Shown here one piece after another: positions 8,888 through 18,385 of a stretch of 49,207 nt of DNA; position 1 is the stretch's first letter, and every line of letters starts with the position of its first letter. The notes below the pieces were generated by a model. That model did no database searches. It saw nothing but the letters and a program-made list of their open reading frames with translations, and was not told the DNA's origin. The stretch comes from Puniceicoccus vermicola. Lineage in GTDB: Bacteria; Verrucomicrobiota; Verrucomicrobiia; Opitutales; Puniceicoccaceae. The position numbers and the translations under genes are program-made. The DNA is taken from positions 1 to 49,207 of the forward strand of contig NZ_JACHVA010000045.1 of NCBI RefSeq assembly GCF_014230055.1, in the 5' to 3' direction.

Positions 8888-11041
8888 TTAGAAGAAGTAT
8901 CGCACCGTCACCCCGATCTGCCGAGGGTCTCCCAGTGATTCGAAGTGAAGGTCTGGCACGAAGGCGGGATCGTTGTAATCGCCAAAGTAGACTGAACGCG
9001 TGCCGTAGTCGGTGTCGAATAGGTTGGTGATCCAAAAGTTGATCTCGAACCCTCCGATCATATAGCCGGCCCACAGATCGAAGAGCTGGTAGGCATCGGA
9101 TTTTCCGTTATAGAAGGAATCGTAGTAGACGGAGTCTTGTCCCCGGACCTTGAGGCGAAGGAAGGCCTCGGGAATAGGACGAACCTCACCATAGGCGGAG
9201 AATGTGTATCCCGGAGCCATAGCTTGGTCGCGACCATCGGCGAGCGTCGGAATATTATCGGCCTCGATTTTGGATTGCAGGAGACCGAGGGAGCCACCCA
9301 CTTCGAGCCAGTCCAAGGCCATCCAAGAGGCCGATCCCTCCAGACCGTAGCCATAAGAACTTTCGGCGTTCGTTTGGGTGAGGACATAATTGAAGCCCGG
9401 GTCAATTTCCCAGCGGCGGACCTGTGGGTCATCGCGGGTGAAGGCAAAGACCGAAACCCGTGACTCAAGGCGCCCGTCCGGCCGGGCGAAATTCCAGCCC
9501 CCCTCAACCTCGTAGAGTGCTTCTGGGTCGTAGTAGAGCTGATTGGCGTTGCGGTCGGCATTGATGCCTCCGCCTTTGTATCCGCGGGCCAGCTTGATGT
9601 AGAACGCCTGAGCCTCCGTCATCAGATAGTTATAAGAAATATCGCCTCCCCAGAGAAACTCCTGGTCATCGGCACTGCCAACAAATTGGGGAGAGCCGGA
9701 ATCCTTGAGCTCGAGATTGCGCCCCTCGAGGCGAAGGGTTCCTCCCACTTGATGCTTGTCGCCGAGAGGGTAAAGGATCTCCCCAAAGGTGTAGAGTTGT
9801 CCCTCATCGTAGGTGTTCTCGGCCGTATTGGAGTAGGGACCAAAGGCGTCTGTTGGGTAGTTTTCAAAAGCCTCGGAATCCTGATCGATATAGGTGCCCC
9901 CAACTCCGACCGTGTAGCGTGTTGTCTCTGGACCTTCGTTGAAGCGATAGAGAAACTCTTGGCGCACACGGCGGGTTTCCCGGTTATAATCCTCGGACCA
10001 GGATTGGGGACCAGGTTCGCCCCAAATTTCCTGCCAGAATTGAAGGTTCCTGGGATCGTCGGAGGTGTTGATCCAGTCCGCGTCGAAACTGTACTTGGTT
10101 TTGGTCTTCTGGAAAGTCGTCCGCGAAACCCATTCACTTTCAAGGGGTCCGATCCCAGCCTCGACGGCGATCGCGCTTGAGCGTTGGTTATCTTCGCCGG
10201 GCATATCGCTGTAGACGGTATGGGAGCCCTCGTTCGCCGTAAGAGTGAAGTTGTCGTACCCGTTTTGAAAATCGCTGTAGAGTCCAGTGACCTTCAGGCG
10301 GAAATTGTCGGAAGGTTCCCACTGGACCTTGAGCCGACTGGTGAATTCATCCTGGTCGGATCCAGCGTGCCGCCCGAGAAATTCGTTGTAGGTCCCGCCG
10401 TCGGTGTTGTTCTGATAGACCGAAAGGCGCATAGTCAGATTGTCAGAAAGAAAATCAAGTGGTCCGCCCACAGCAACTCCGCCTCGGTAGGTATCATATT
10501 CCGCAACCGTTCCCTCGACCTGTCCAGTCCAGTAGTCGGTCGGATTGGTTGACTCGATATAGATGAGGCCCGCCAAAGCCTGAGTCCCGTAGAGGCCACT
10601 CTGTGGTCCGCGAAGGACTTCGACTCGTTCGACATCGAAGAGCGAAACAATATTCCCGAATCCACTGAAATCGATACCGTCAATTACCAGACCGACAGAG
10701 GGAGTCACAGGCTCCTCATAATTATCATATTCCCCAATCCCGCGAATCTGAAAAAATCGCGCCCGGGAAGTCCCCCCAGCGAAAGTCAAATTAGGCGTAT
10801 CGAGGACAAGATCCTCAAGATGGGAACTATTCGGATCCAAAAGCTCCTGCCCGGTGAAGACTGAGATACTCGAATCCGTTTCCTGCGGCGAAACCTGAAT
10901 CGAGGACGCCGCGACGGTATAGCTCTCAAATTCCTGGCGAGAATCCGACTGCGGAGCGTCGGATTTGTCTTCGGCATCGAGCAGGGGACTGCAAGCGAGG
11001 CCGAATACTCCAGAGAAAAGAAGGAGAGATTTGCGGGTCAT
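8888..11041 (-). CDS. TonB-dependent outer-membrane receptor
   Basis: This 717-residue protein has a signal peptide (about residues 1-24). A plug domain follows with the signatures IRGIGEYDNYEE, VGLVIDGIDFSGF and VERVEVLRGPQSGLYGTQALAGLIYI. The rest is a long beta-barrel region rich in aromatic and polar alternation, with DLWAGYMIGGFEINFWITNL and a terminal Phe (VRYFF). These are the marks of TonB-dependent receptors that import siderophores, cobalamin, glycans or other large nutrients across the outer membrane. A possible TonB box is the ESYTVAA stretch near residue 39. Its style resembles the broad iron-siderophore/TonB receptor group, but the ligand is not deducible. It stands alone, convergent with recN; no anti-sigma or SusD partner is adjacent. 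Confidence 0.94.
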   Translation of the reverse strand: MTRKSLLLFSGVFGLACSPLLDAEDKSDAPQSDSRQEFESYTVAASSIQVSPQETDSSISVFTGQELLDPNSSHLEDLVLDTPNLTFAGGTSRARFFQIRGIGEYDNYEEPVTPSVGLVIDGIDFSGFGNIVSLFDVERVEVLRGPQSGLYGTQALAGLIYIESTNPTDYWTGQVEGTVAEYDTYRGGVAVGGPLDFLSDNLTMRLSVYQNNTDGGTYNEFLGRHAGSDQDEFTSRLKVQWEPSDNFRLKVTGLYSDFQNGYDNFTLTANEGSHTVYSDMPGEDNQRSSAIAVEAGIGPLESEWVSRTTFQKTKTKYSFDADWINTSDDPRNLQFWQEIWGEPGPQSWSEDYNRETRRVRQEFLYRFNEGPETTRYTVGVGGTYIDQDSEAFENYPTDAFGPYSNTAENTYDEGQLYTFGEILYPLGDKHQVGGTLRLEGRNLELKDSGSPQFVGSADDQEFLWGGDISYNYLMTEAQAFYIKLARGYKGGGINADRNANQLYYDPEALYEVEGGWNFARPDGRLESRVSVFAFTRDDPQVRRWEIDPGFNYVLTQTNAESSYGYGLEGSASWMALDWLEVGGSLGLLQSKIEADNIPTLADGRDQAMAPGYTFSAYGEVRPIPEAFLRLKVRGQDSVYYDSFYNGKSDAYQLFDLWAGYMIGGFEINFWITNLFDTDYGTRSVYFGDYNDPAFVPDLHFESLGDPRQIGVTVRYFF

Positions 11042-11338
11042 GTTTAGAATCGATCAGAAGACGGGTGATGAAAAAGAATGCAACGGAAACGAGTCGGCCC
11101 GCCAACCGTCCGCTCACCGGGATCAAAGACTCTTGGGGCCATCGGCACCTAGATGAAAACTCCCTAATCGCAGTCGGAAAGAACAGATAGAGAGGGTTGG
11201 GAGTCAATTTTTTAATAAACGGGTTACTCATTTCTGGTTTGCAAGATGTAACGGAACGCTTTGAAGTTAAATGGAGTATATTATATAACCGTTTTATTAT
11301 ATTTGACTCACATCGATTGCTGGTAGAGGATAGGAAGC
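11042..11338. other. AT-rich divergent region between TonB receptor and RAYT genes
   Basis: No gene is seen. The part from about 11195 to 11310 is clearly more AT-rich than its surroundings (for example TATATTATATAA near 11276-11288, then TTTTATTATATTTGACT). This could hold the promoter of the downstream RAYT gene and is consistent with an acquired gene. A ribosome-binding site GAGGA (11326-11330) lies 8 bases before the ATG at 11339. No GTAG-headed REP palindrome was found here. Confidence 0.5.
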
Positions 11339-12295
11339 ATGGGCAAGCGTAGGCATCGTATTTCGGATCAATTCGCGTATTATCATCTAATGAGCCGGAC
11401 GGTAAACGGAGAGGCTCTCTTCGGTGATCGGGAGAGGGAGGTTTTGCGGAAGATGATCTGGCAGGTGGCTGAGTTTTCTGGGGTTCGGGTGGTTACTTAT
11501 GCGGTGATGAAGAACCATTTTCATATTTTGGTGGAGGTGCCACCGGCGGGGACTGAAGTCTCGGATGGGGAGTTGGTTCGTCGGTATCGGAAGCTTTATC
11601 CTAAGCCTACTCCCTGGAATCCAATGCCTGCTGAGGTTTTGGAGGGGCATTTGAAGGATAACTTTCTTGATGGGAGGGAGTTGCGCAAGGAGCTTACCCG
11701 CAGGATGCATGATGTTTCGGAGTTTATGCGGACTCTGAAGCTTCGTTTTACGCTTTGGTTTAACCGCTCACGTGATCGGTTTGGGCCGCTTTGGTCGGCT
11801 CGCTTTAAGAGTGTTTTGGTCGAAGGGGATCGGTGGGCTTTGCGGACCGTGGCGGCCTATATTGACCTGAATGCAGTTCGGGCGGGGTTGGTTGCGGATC
11901 CTAAGGATTATCGGTTTTGCGGTTATGCCGAGGCTCTCGGCGGTGGCCGACTGGCTCGAGCCGGGCTTTCTGTTGTGGATAAGGACTTGGCGGGGTATCG
12001 GCAGACTTTGTATGGGGCTGGCGATGGAGAGAAAGAGGGGAAAGAGTCCATTTCCCACGAAGAAGCGGTGCGGGTTTTGCGGGAGGAAAAGGGGAAGTTG
12101 CCCCTTTCGGTGGTTTTGCGGTGCCGGGTTCGCTATTTTTCGGACGGGATGGTGCTGGGATCGGAGTCGTTTGTGCGGAAGTTCCTGGAGGATGAACCGG
12201 AAGGGAAGCGGGCGCGAAGGCCTCATCCTCTGAGGGGGAGCGATTGGCAGGGGCTGTCTGTGGGGACTGGGTTGCGCAAGGGGTTGTTTGGGTAA
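11339..12295 (+). CDS. REP-associated tyrosine transposase (RAYT, Y1/HUH superfamily)
   Basis: This 318-residue protein has the Y1/HUH nuclease signature: VMKNHFHILVEVP with His60-Phe-His62 as the metal-binding HUH pair. The family-typical helix AAYIDLNAVRAGLV is followed by DYRFCGY, with Tyr174 as the candidate nucleophile. This combination is characteristic of TnpA-REP proteins related to IS200/IS605 transposases, which cleave single-stranded REP hairpins next to a conserved tetranucleotide (GTAG/GGAG). At 318 residues it is about twice the E. coli enzyme, with an insertion after the HUH (about 66-125) and a C-terminal extension. It is not flanked by REPs here, but GTAG-headed palindromes occur in large arrays elsewhere in the window. 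It is a single gene with a good ribosome-binding site and an AT-rich upstream region, which suggests horizontal origin. Confidence 0.9.
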   Translation: MGKRRHRISDQFAYYHLMSRTVNGEALFGDREREVLRKMIWQVAEFSGVRVVTYAVMKNHFHILVEVPPAGTEVSDGELVRRYRKLYPKPTPWNPMPAEVLEGHLKDNFLDGRELRKELTRRMHDVSEFMRTLKLRFTLWFNRSRDRFGPLWSARFKSVLVEGDRWALRTVAAYIDLNAVRAGLVADPKDYRFCGYAEALGGGRLARAGLSVVDKDLAGYRQTLYGAGDGEKEGKESISHEEAVRVLREEKGKLPLSVVLRCRVRYFSDGMVLGSESFVRKFLEDEPEGKRARRPHPLRGSDWQGLSVGTGLRKGLFG

Positions 12296-12421
12296 ACTGG
12301 TCTGGTCCTGTTTCAATGGAGGGTTCTTGTGAGCATGGGTGTAAATTAGATGGCCCCCAATTCTTGAAGATTCAGGAAAAATCCCTCGCTCTCGGGATTT
12401 CGGCTCCCTACAACCCATTTT

Positions 12422-13525
12422 ATGAAGACGTTGAAAATCGCGGTTCTCCCCGGTGACGGGATTGGTCCCGAAGTCATGCAAGGTGCCCTGGCGGTCTTGG
12501 AAAAGGTCGCTGGACAAGAAGGATTCGGGCTGGATTGCTCGACTTGGGATGTTGGCGGTGCTGCCATCGACAACCATGGAGTCGCCCTCCCAGATGCGAC
12601 GAAGGAAGGCTGCCGCGCCGCAGAAGCGATCCTCTTTGGGTCGGTTGGCGGACCGAAGTGGGAGAGTCTTCCGCCTAAGGAGCAGCCGGAACGTGCGGCT
12701 CTGCTGCCTTTGCGAAAAGAGTTTTCGCTCTTTGCGAACATTCGACCAGGCCTTCTATATCCTGAACTCGTTCAGGCTTCGCCATTGAAAGAAGAGCGTA
12801 TTCCGCAGGGGATCGACATTGTTTGTATCCGTGAGTTGACGGGCGGCATTTATTTCGGTCAGCCGAAGAGCACGACCGAGCTCGAAGATGGCGATGTCGA
12901 AGCTATCGACACGATGGTTTATCGTGCCTCGGAAATCCGCCGCATCGCTGAAGTGGCCGCTGTCGCAGCTCGCGAGCGGGGTGGAAGGGTTTGCTCCGTG
13001 GATAAGGCGAACGTTCTGGAGACTTCCGTCCTCTGGCGGAAGACGGTGACTGAATTTTTTGCCAAAGAATATCCAGATCTCGAGCTGAGCCATTTGTATG
13101 TCGACAATGCAGCGATGCAGTTGGTTTCGAACCCCAACCAGTTCGATGTTTTGTTCACCGAGAATATGTTTGGTGATATTTTGTCCGATGAGTTGGCGGT
13201 CGTTTGCGGATCCATTGGGATGTTGGCTTCAGCCAGCCTCGGAAAGGGAGAGAATTCTCATGGGTTGCCTTTTGGCCTGTATGAACCGGCAGGGGGAAGC
13301 GCTCCCGATATTGTCGGTCAGGATAAGGCCAATCCTTGTGCTCAGATTCTGAGTGCGGCGATGATGTTGCGCTACAGCTTTGGTGAAACTGCGGCTGCCG
13401 ATCGCATTGAGAATGCGGTCAAGAAGGTCGTGAAATCAGGTGTCCGTACGGGAGACATCGCTTTTGGCGCCGACGCGGTCGGGACCCATAAGATGGTTGA
13501 GGCCATTATGGCCGAACTGGGATAG
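12422..13525 (+). CDS. leuB: 3-isopropylmalate dehydrogenase
   Basis: LeuB oxidatively decarboxylates 3-isopropylmalate to 2-oxoisocaproate with NAD+, the third step of leucine biosynthesis. The 367-residue protein begins [14 protein letters not shown]. It carries the substrate and metal motifs [34 protein letters not shown] and [10 protein letters not shown], and the NAD-binding segment [20 protein letters not shown]. The [13 protein letters not shown] stretch marks isopropylmalate dehydrogenase rather than isocitrate dehydrogenase. The other leu genes are not adjacent, so leuB is transcribed alone here and ends at a clear terminator. No strong Shine-Dalgarno precedes the ATG. Confidence 0.96.
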   Translation: MKTLKIAVLPGDGIGPEVMQGALAVLEKVAGQEGFGLDCSTWDVGGAAIDNHGVALPDATKEGCRAAEAILFGSVGGPKWESLPPKEQPERAALLPLRKEFSLFANIRPGLLYPELVQASPLKEERIPQGIDIVCIRELTGGIYFGQPKSTTELEDGDVEAIDTMVYRASEIRRIAEVAAVAARERGGRVCSVDKANVLETSVLWRKTVTEFFAKEYPDLELSHLYVDNAAMQLVSNPNQFDVLFTENMFGDILSDELAVVCGSIGMLASASLGKGENSHGLPFGLYEPAGGSAPDIVGQDKANPCAQILSAAMMLRYSFGETAAADRIENAVKKVVKSGVRTGDIAFGADAVGTHKMVEAIMAELG

Positions 13526-13572
13526 TACCCGGTTGCTTTTTGTGGGTCGATTTCGGCCTGCAGGTTCGAATT

Positions 13573-13604
13573 TGAAAGGGAGCAGAGATGCTCCCTTTCA
13601 TTTT
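13573..13604 (+). terminator. Rho-independent terminator after leuB
   Basis: A perfect 12-bp stem, TGAAAGGGAGCA (13573-13584) and TGCTCCCTTTCA (13589-13600), with a 4-base loop is followed by TTTTG. It lies about 50 bases after the leuB stop and before the polymerase gene on the same strand, so the two are probably separate units. Confidence 0.85.
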
Positions 13605-13683
13605 GCGAGCCATTGAGTCCTTCATGCATGGTTCTGCCAAAATTGGGATGAAGTTTGCGTTCTGAAACTGGATTCATTACCCG

Positions 13684-15882
13684 ATGTCTATTATGGTAGT
13701 CCCTTCGCCGCTTTCTGATTTGGATGAATCTCGTCTTCTCGTAGGAATCTGGGTCGATTCCGAGGAGGGGAAAGTCTGGACGGCTTGGCGCGTTGGAGGG
13801 CAGATCGAAACGGAATCTGAGCCGTTCCATGGATTTGCCTGGATCGAAGGCGGTCTATGCGATGATCGGGAGATCGGATCTCTTCCTCGAAAATCTCTAG
13901 CGGGTGCCGGTTCTCTTTCTCATCTCATTGAAGGGGATGATTCGGAGGGGGCTCGGATTCTGGCTCAGTTGCCCAGAAATCCGGTGAAAGCAGAGTCAGT
14001 GCGACCTCTTGAACATCAGCACCTTCTCCGGCACGGGATGCGAATGATCGCTCCAGGATTCTTGGGCGATGTGGTTCGTTGTCAGATCGATATTGAGACG
14101 GGTTGTGAGGATCCAAATGGATTCAGTGACCCGAAGCGTAAAGGGGATCGAGTTCTCGCCATCGGCCTACGCTCTGGTGGAAATGCGGAGATTCTGGAGT
14201 TGGAGGAAGAAACGGATGCTGCCGAGCGGTCTCTGTTGAAGAGGTTTGGAGAAAGACTCCGGGCGATCGATCCAGATATCCTCGAGGGGCATAATTTTTT
14301 CAATTTTGATCTGAACTATCTGCGATTCCGCTGTCGCCGTTTCAAGTTGCCGATGGAGTGGGGGCGATTTGGGGCTGAAGCTCGATTTCGTAACAGTCGG
14401 GTGCGCATTGCGGAGCGATGGTTCGATCTTTCCCGCTGTGATATTCCGGGGAGGACGGTCTTCGATACTCTGATCGCTGCGCAATTTTACGATTTAACTC
14501 AGCGTAGTCTGCCAGCCTTTGGGTTGAAGGATCTGGCTCTTCATTTTGGGCTGAGTGGAAAAGACAAGCGCACCTATCTCCCTGGAAATAAAATTGCGGA
14601 GTCTTTTCGAGAAAATCGTGAGACTTTCCGGGCCTATCTGGAGGATGATCTGCGGGAGACCGAAGGGATTGCCACGATTCTGCTGCCCACTTACGTAGCG
14701 CAGGCGGCGATCTTCCCGATGACTTTGCAAGAGATCCTCCTCCGAGGGACTGGTTCGCGGGTGGAGATGGTGTTTCTCGAGGAGTATTTCCGAGCCGAGA
14801 GGGCCCTGCCCGAGCCCCAACAGTCCAAGAGCTTTGAAGGAGCCGTATCGAAGAGTTTCGAGACGGGAGTCTTCCACAAGGTCCTTCATTTCGACGTGGC
14901 TTCGCTCTATCCGAGTCTTCTCCTCCACATCGGTCGCAATCCGAAAAATGACGATCTGGGTGTTTTGATTCCCGCTTTGGAGCGACTTCGGGCCGAGCGA
15001 TTGGAATATAAGAAACGTTCGCTTGAGGAGTCGGATCCTGCGCTCCGCCGTGAGTTTTCCGCCCGGCAAAACAGTTTTAAAATTCTAATCAACTCATTCT
15101 ACGGCTACTTGGGATTCGGCGGGGCCCGCTTCGGAGACAGTGAGCTGGCGGCTGAGGTGACCAAGGGAGGACGGGAGATTTTGGAGCAGCTGATCGTGAA
15201 TTTCCAATCCAAAGGTTGCCGGGTCCTCGAAGCCGATACTGATGGTATTTACGTGGAGGCGCACGATTGGTTCGAGACACCGGAGCGTTTGTTGGCTGCC
15301 GTGAACGGGGATCTTCCCGATGGAGTGGACCTTGAGTTCGACGGCACTTACGAAGCGATGTTCTGCTATAAAGCGAAAAACTATGCGTTGCTCGACGGAG
15401 AGAGCGTGGTCGTGAAAGGCTCGGCACTGCGCTCACGAGGGACGGAGCCCTTTCTGCGCAAGTTGACGAATCACTTGATCGACTGGCTCCTCGGTGTCCG
15501 CGAGGAGGATCCCCTCGAGGAAGTCCGGGAACTCGGTTCCCGCTTGGAGGAACATTCGATCCCGGTCGAGGAGCTGGCAAAGGGCGAATATTTGAGCCAA
15601 TCCCCGACGTCCTACGAGAAAGCGGTGGCGGAGAAGGGGAAATCGCGGCGGGCCTCTCTCGAAGTCGCTCTCCGAATGGATCCGATGCCGAAAATGGGGG
15701 AGCGCGTGAATTACTATGTGGGGATGGCTGACAAGAAAAGCACTCCAGAATGGCAAAAAGCCCGCAGTCTTGAGGAATATGATCCGATTACGGCTCCCTA
15801 CGATCCCGGATATTACCAGTCACGAATCAAAAGCTGGATGAAGCGTTACGGTGAGTTTCTAAGCGAATCCGAGCAAGTGTAG
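13684..15882 (+). CDS. Family-B DNA polymerase with 3'-5' exonuclease domain
   Basis: This 732-residue protein has all the motifs of a family-B (Pol II-like) DNA polymerase. The exonuclease part has Exo I as DIE at residues 136-138, Exo II in LEGHNFFNFDLNYL and Exo III in YLEDDLRETEG. The polymerase part has motif A FDVASLYPS (Asp404), motif B KILINSFYGYLGF and motif C ADTDGIYV (about residue 518). A KGSALRSRG stretch follows, like the family's KxY region. It is slightly shorter than E. coli Pol II (783). In E. coli this class serves in damage tolerance and replication restart; the role here is inferred to be similar. The first ~100 residues are not recognised. ATG at 13684 is chosen because no better start lies nearby. 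A stand-alone PolB-like exonuclease gene lies about 1.1 kb downstream on the other strand. Confidence 0.9.
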   Translation: MSIMVVPSPLSDLDESRLLVGIWVDSEEGKVWTAWRVGGQIETESEPFHGFAWIEGGLCDDREIGSLPRKSLAGAGSLSHLIEGDDSEGARILAQLPRNPVKAESVRPLEHQHLLRHGMRMIAPGFLGDVVRCQIDIETGCEDPNGFSDPKRKGDRVLAIGLRSGGNAEILELEEETDAAERSLLKRFGERLRAIDPDILEGHNFFNFDLNYLRFRCRRFKLPMEWGRFGAEARFRNSRVRIAERWFDLSRCDIPGRTVFDTLIAAQFYDLTQRSLPAFGLKDLALHFGLSGKDKRTYLPGNKIAESFRENRETFRAYLEDDLRETEGIATILLPTYVAQAAIFPMTLQEILLRGTGSRVEMVFLEEYFRAERALPEPQQSKSFEGAVSKSFETGVFHKVLHFDVASLYPSLLLHIGRNPKNDDLGVLIPALERLRAERLEYKKRSLEESDPALRREFSARQNSFKILINSFYGYLGFGGARFGDSELAAEVTKGGREILEQLIVNFQSKGCRVLEADTDGIYVEAHDWFETPERLLAAVNGDLPDGVDLEFDGTYEAMFCYKAKNYALLDGESVVVKGSALRSRGTEPFLRKLTNHLIDWLLGVREEDPLEEVRELGSRLEEHSIPVEELAKGEYLSQSPTSYEKAVAEKGKSRRASLEVALRMDPMPKMGERVNYYVGMADKKSTPEWQKARSLEEYDPITAPYDPGYYQSRIKSWMKRYGEFLSESEQV

Positions 15883-16149
15883 CGTTTTGTTGGATCTATA
15901 ACCATCTGATTACGAGTGCATTGATGAAGTTTTTTTTTCCTGAATTCTCCATTTGCAGCCATTATAACATCTCCGTTCTAAAATAGTTGACGTGGTGCGT
16001 GGCTTGGTTCGGATGGGGAGTTGGGACTTCGGGGAGATTTATAATCTAAATGACTCCCACACTCGACTTGCGGGCTCGTCTCTGTATAGCTGGTTGCTTC
16101 TAGGCGTGGGGGTTTCCGAACGCCGTAGACTTTTCACAAATCACTCTCT

Positions 16150-16956
16150 ATGAAACAAAAACTCCTCCTTTCGTTGTCACTTCTTCTCGCGTCTACTCCT
16201 GCATTTGCGGACGACACCGGCAGTCTCGGGCAGTTGGCCCTTCGCCGGATTCAGTATGAGATCGGGGACAAGCAGTTTGAGAGCACGATTGTGTGGGACC
16301 AGGATGAGGGCGATGACCGGCCGGCGATTTTGATGGTTCCCAACTGGATGGGGCCGACTCGGGCTTCGTTGGAAAAAGCGATGCGGGTCGCGGGAGATGA
16401 TTATGTGGTGATGATGGTCGATCTTTACGGAGTAGACGTACGCCCACAGAACATGGAAGAAGCGTCTGAAGCAGCTGGGGTTTTACGAGGCGACCGCAAA
16501 ATGATGCGGGAGCGGATGAAGAAGGCGTTGAAAGTTTTTCTGAGTGAAAAGGGCCTGCCTTTGAAGGACGGGCAGGTTGCTGCGATCGGATTTTGTTTCG
16601 GGGGCGGGGCTGTGCTCGAGTTTGCTCGGACAGGGGCGGATCTTGATGCGGTGGTTTCTTTCCATGGAGACCTCAGCTCCCCGACTTTGGCTGAGGATAG
16701 CGAGGAGATCGAAGGCAGTGTCCTGGTTCTCCACGGCGCAGATGATCCGTTTGTTCCCCAGGCCGATGTTGAGGAATGGATGTCGGTCATGAAGAAGACG
16801 AAGGTGGATTGGCAGTTGGTTCAGTTTTCCGGAACGGTCCACTCCTTTACGGATCCCGGTGCTTCCATGGACGGCAAGGCTGAGTTTAATCCACTCTCCT
16901 CGGAACGGGCCTTCGAATACATGGAGCTGCTTTTCGACGAGAAATTTGAGGACTAG
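16150..16956 (+). CDS. Exported dienelactone hydrolase family protein
   Basis: This alpha/beta-hydrolase of 268 residues has a signal peptide (MKQKLLLSLSLLLASTPAFA, cleavage likely after residue 20). The Cys-Asp-His triad of the dienelactone hydrolase family is visible: Cys149 in GFCFGGG, Asp199 in HGADDPFVP and His231 in GTVHSFTDPGA. Classical dienelactone hydrolases are cytoplasmic and open chlorocatechol-derived lactones. Exported homologues such as this are common and have unknown substrates, so an aromatic-degradation role should not be assumed. It is a single gene, preceded by a 267-bp gap in which nothing was recognised. It converges on the exonuclease gene. Confidence 0.88.
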   Translation: MKQKLLLSLSLLLASTPAFADDTGSLGQLALRRIQYEIGDKQFESTIVWDQDEGDDRPAILMVPNWMGPTRASLEKAMRVAGDDYVVMMVDLYGVDVRPQNMEEASEAAGVLRGDRKMMRERMKKALKVFLSEKGLPLKDGQVAAIGFCFGGGAVLEFARTGADLDAVVSFHGDLSSPTLAEDSEEIEGSVLVLHGADDPFVPQADVEEWMSVMKKTKVDWQLVQFSGTVHSFTDPGASMDGKAEFNPLSSERAFEYMELLFDEKFED

Positions 16957-16998
16957 TCCACGAATTTCGGCAGCGCTGGGAGCGGGTCGCTAATTCTT

Positions 16999-17862
16999 TT
17001 AGGAAGACTCCGGGGGCTGGATCGCTTGGAGTCGGTCCCATTCGTCAAGAAAGCGTTTGAGGGTGGGCTTTCCGTTTTCGATCAGCGAGACGATTAAGTC
17101 GCGGACCGCTTTCTGCTCGGCCTCGTATTCCTCGGCGTTGAGGAATCCCCCGAAGTGAGCGAACCGGGCCCAGACCAGATGGGTCGTGAGCGCGTCGCAC
17201 TCATTGTAGGCGAGGATCTCGTCCAGACGGCCCTCGAGCCATAGTTCGGCTACGCCGCCGCCACTGGTGTCGATCTTTCCGGGGATGCCGGAGAGTCGGG
17301 CCACTTCGTTGAGCGAGGGCATCTGGTTGTAGCGGCCGAGGACCGGGGCCAGGTCGATACTGTGGTCTCCGTGTCCACTGAAGTAATCGACACCCTCCCA
17401 AGGTTTTTCCGGGCGTCGGGCGAATCCGGGACAAGAGAGTCCGTTGACGATCGCCCGCTGAACTAGAATGGGAACATCAGCTTGCGCGGAATTGTAACCA
17501 ACGAGCTGGGGCTTTTTACTCCCGACCGCTTCGAAAAATCCCTGCAGAATCGCTCTCTCTTGGTCCATCCAAGGAGTGTCGAGCTTGAGAGGAAGGGAGA
17601 TCAGGCGGAGGTGGGGGATCTTGGAGTCTGGTTTCTTCTCGCGAAGAACTCCGACCAAGGTCACTACCCGGCAGAGAATGGTCTTCAGATAGGGCTGCGG
17701 TTTTTCCTCCGTTGCGCCGCCGTGTTGCCAGAGCCGTATCATTGCCTGCTCCCGTTCGGCCGGGGTTTCAATGGGACAGTCGAAGAGGCGTGCTGCGGCG
17801 AGCGGGTCAGGGACCCACTCGACATCAAATGAAAATACCAGCGGATTTACGGTCTTAAACAT
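16999..17862 (-). CDS. Stand-alone PolB-like 3'-5' exonuclease
   Basis: The protein (287 residues from the ATG at 17862) is an RNase-H-fold exonuclease of the kind found as the proofreading domain of family-B polymerases, without a polymerase part. Exo I is FDVEWV near the N-terminus, Exo II is VGYNSAQADVPIL and Exo III is YNECDALTTHLVW. The pattern fits the predicted PolB-like exonuclease family (DNA_pol_B_exo2). The frame extends 46 codons upstream to 18000, but that part is not family-like and MFKTVNPLVFSFDVEW is a natural N-terminus. Its function is presumably removal of 3' nucleotides in repair; no partner is proven. It is divergent from the aryl-polyene ACP gene over 157 bp. Confidence 0.85.
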   Translation of the reverse strand: MFKTVNPLVFSFDVEWVPDPLAAARLFDCPIETPAEREQAMIRLWQHGGATEEKPQPYLKTILCRVVTLVGVLREKKPDSKIPHLRLISLPLKLDTPWMDQERAILQGFFEAVGSKKPQLVGYNSAQADVPILVQRAIVNGLSCPGFARRPEKPWEGVDYFSGHGDHSIDLAPVLGRYNQMPSLNEVARLSGIPGKIDTSGGGVAELWLEGRLDEILAYNECDALTTHLVWARFAHFGGFLNAEEYEAEQKAVRDLIVSLIENGKPTLKRFLDEWDRLQAIQPPESS

Positions 17863-18019
17863 CGGCACTCTTAACGTTGGAGGGATTGCTTTAGGTTGGC
17901 GATAGGAAAGGGGCGAGGATCGATGTCTCCCGGAAAGGTTCGACTGAAACCTGTTTATTCCCGCTATAAGGTCTCCTTGACGGCGTCGCAATTCTATCAA
18001 TCATAGCAGGTGTTCAATT

Positions 18020-18385
18020 ATGTCAGATACCCCCGCAGATACTCACCCTCGTCTAGTTGGTTTTCCGCAAAAGGTGCAGGACGACTACAAGCGATACATG
18101 GAGACGAAAGACTCGGGAGATTTGAGTACATTCGTTTTGTCTGCCTTAGGATTTCTCAGTGAGGACAGCGACGGAGTGGAGGCTCTCTCGTCTGCTCCGG
18201 ATGACACCAAGTTGATCGAGCAGTCCGTGATCGACTCTCTTGCGGTCGCGGAATTGATGTTTCTTCTCGAAGACCTTTTCGAATTCTCCATCGACGATGA
18301 AAAAATGCGCGAGATGGAGACGGTCGGCGATTTGAAGGCGATCGCCGACGATTTGAACAACCAGAAAGGAACTCCCTCGGAATGA
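18020..18385 (+). CDS. Acyl carrier protein (aryl-polyene cluster), N-terminally extended
   Basis: This 121-residue acidic protein has an acyl-carrier-protein helical core in its second half. The phosphopantetheine attachment motif is IDSL, with Ser73, followed by AVAELMFLLEDLFEFSIDDE, the typical helix II region. About 50 extra N-terminal residues precede the core; they are not recognised and might be a docking or regulatory segment. The carrier would hold the aryl starter or the growing polyene chain for the ketosynthase encoded next. The stop overlaps the ketosynthase ATG (ATGA), indicating coupling. A second, shorter ACP is encoded at 28765-29025, and division of labour between the two (starter loading versus elongation) is likely but unproven. 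Confidence 0.85.
   Translation: MSDTPADTHPRLVGFPQKVQDDYKRYMETKDSGDLSTFVLSALGFLSEDSDGVEALSSAPDDTKLIEQSVIDSLAVAELMFLLEDLFEFSIDDEKMREMETVGDLKAIADDLNNQKGTPSE

Noticed and set aside
13540-13570. GGTTCGAA near 13564 as a tRNA T-loop
   Set aside because: There is no matching acceptor, D or anticodon stem around it, and a clear leuB terminator follows. No tRNA or rRNA gene was found in the window.
16150-16956. Dienelactone hydrolase as part of a chlorocatechol degradation pathway
   Set aside because: The protein is exported and has no catechol dioxygenase or cycloisomerase neighbours.
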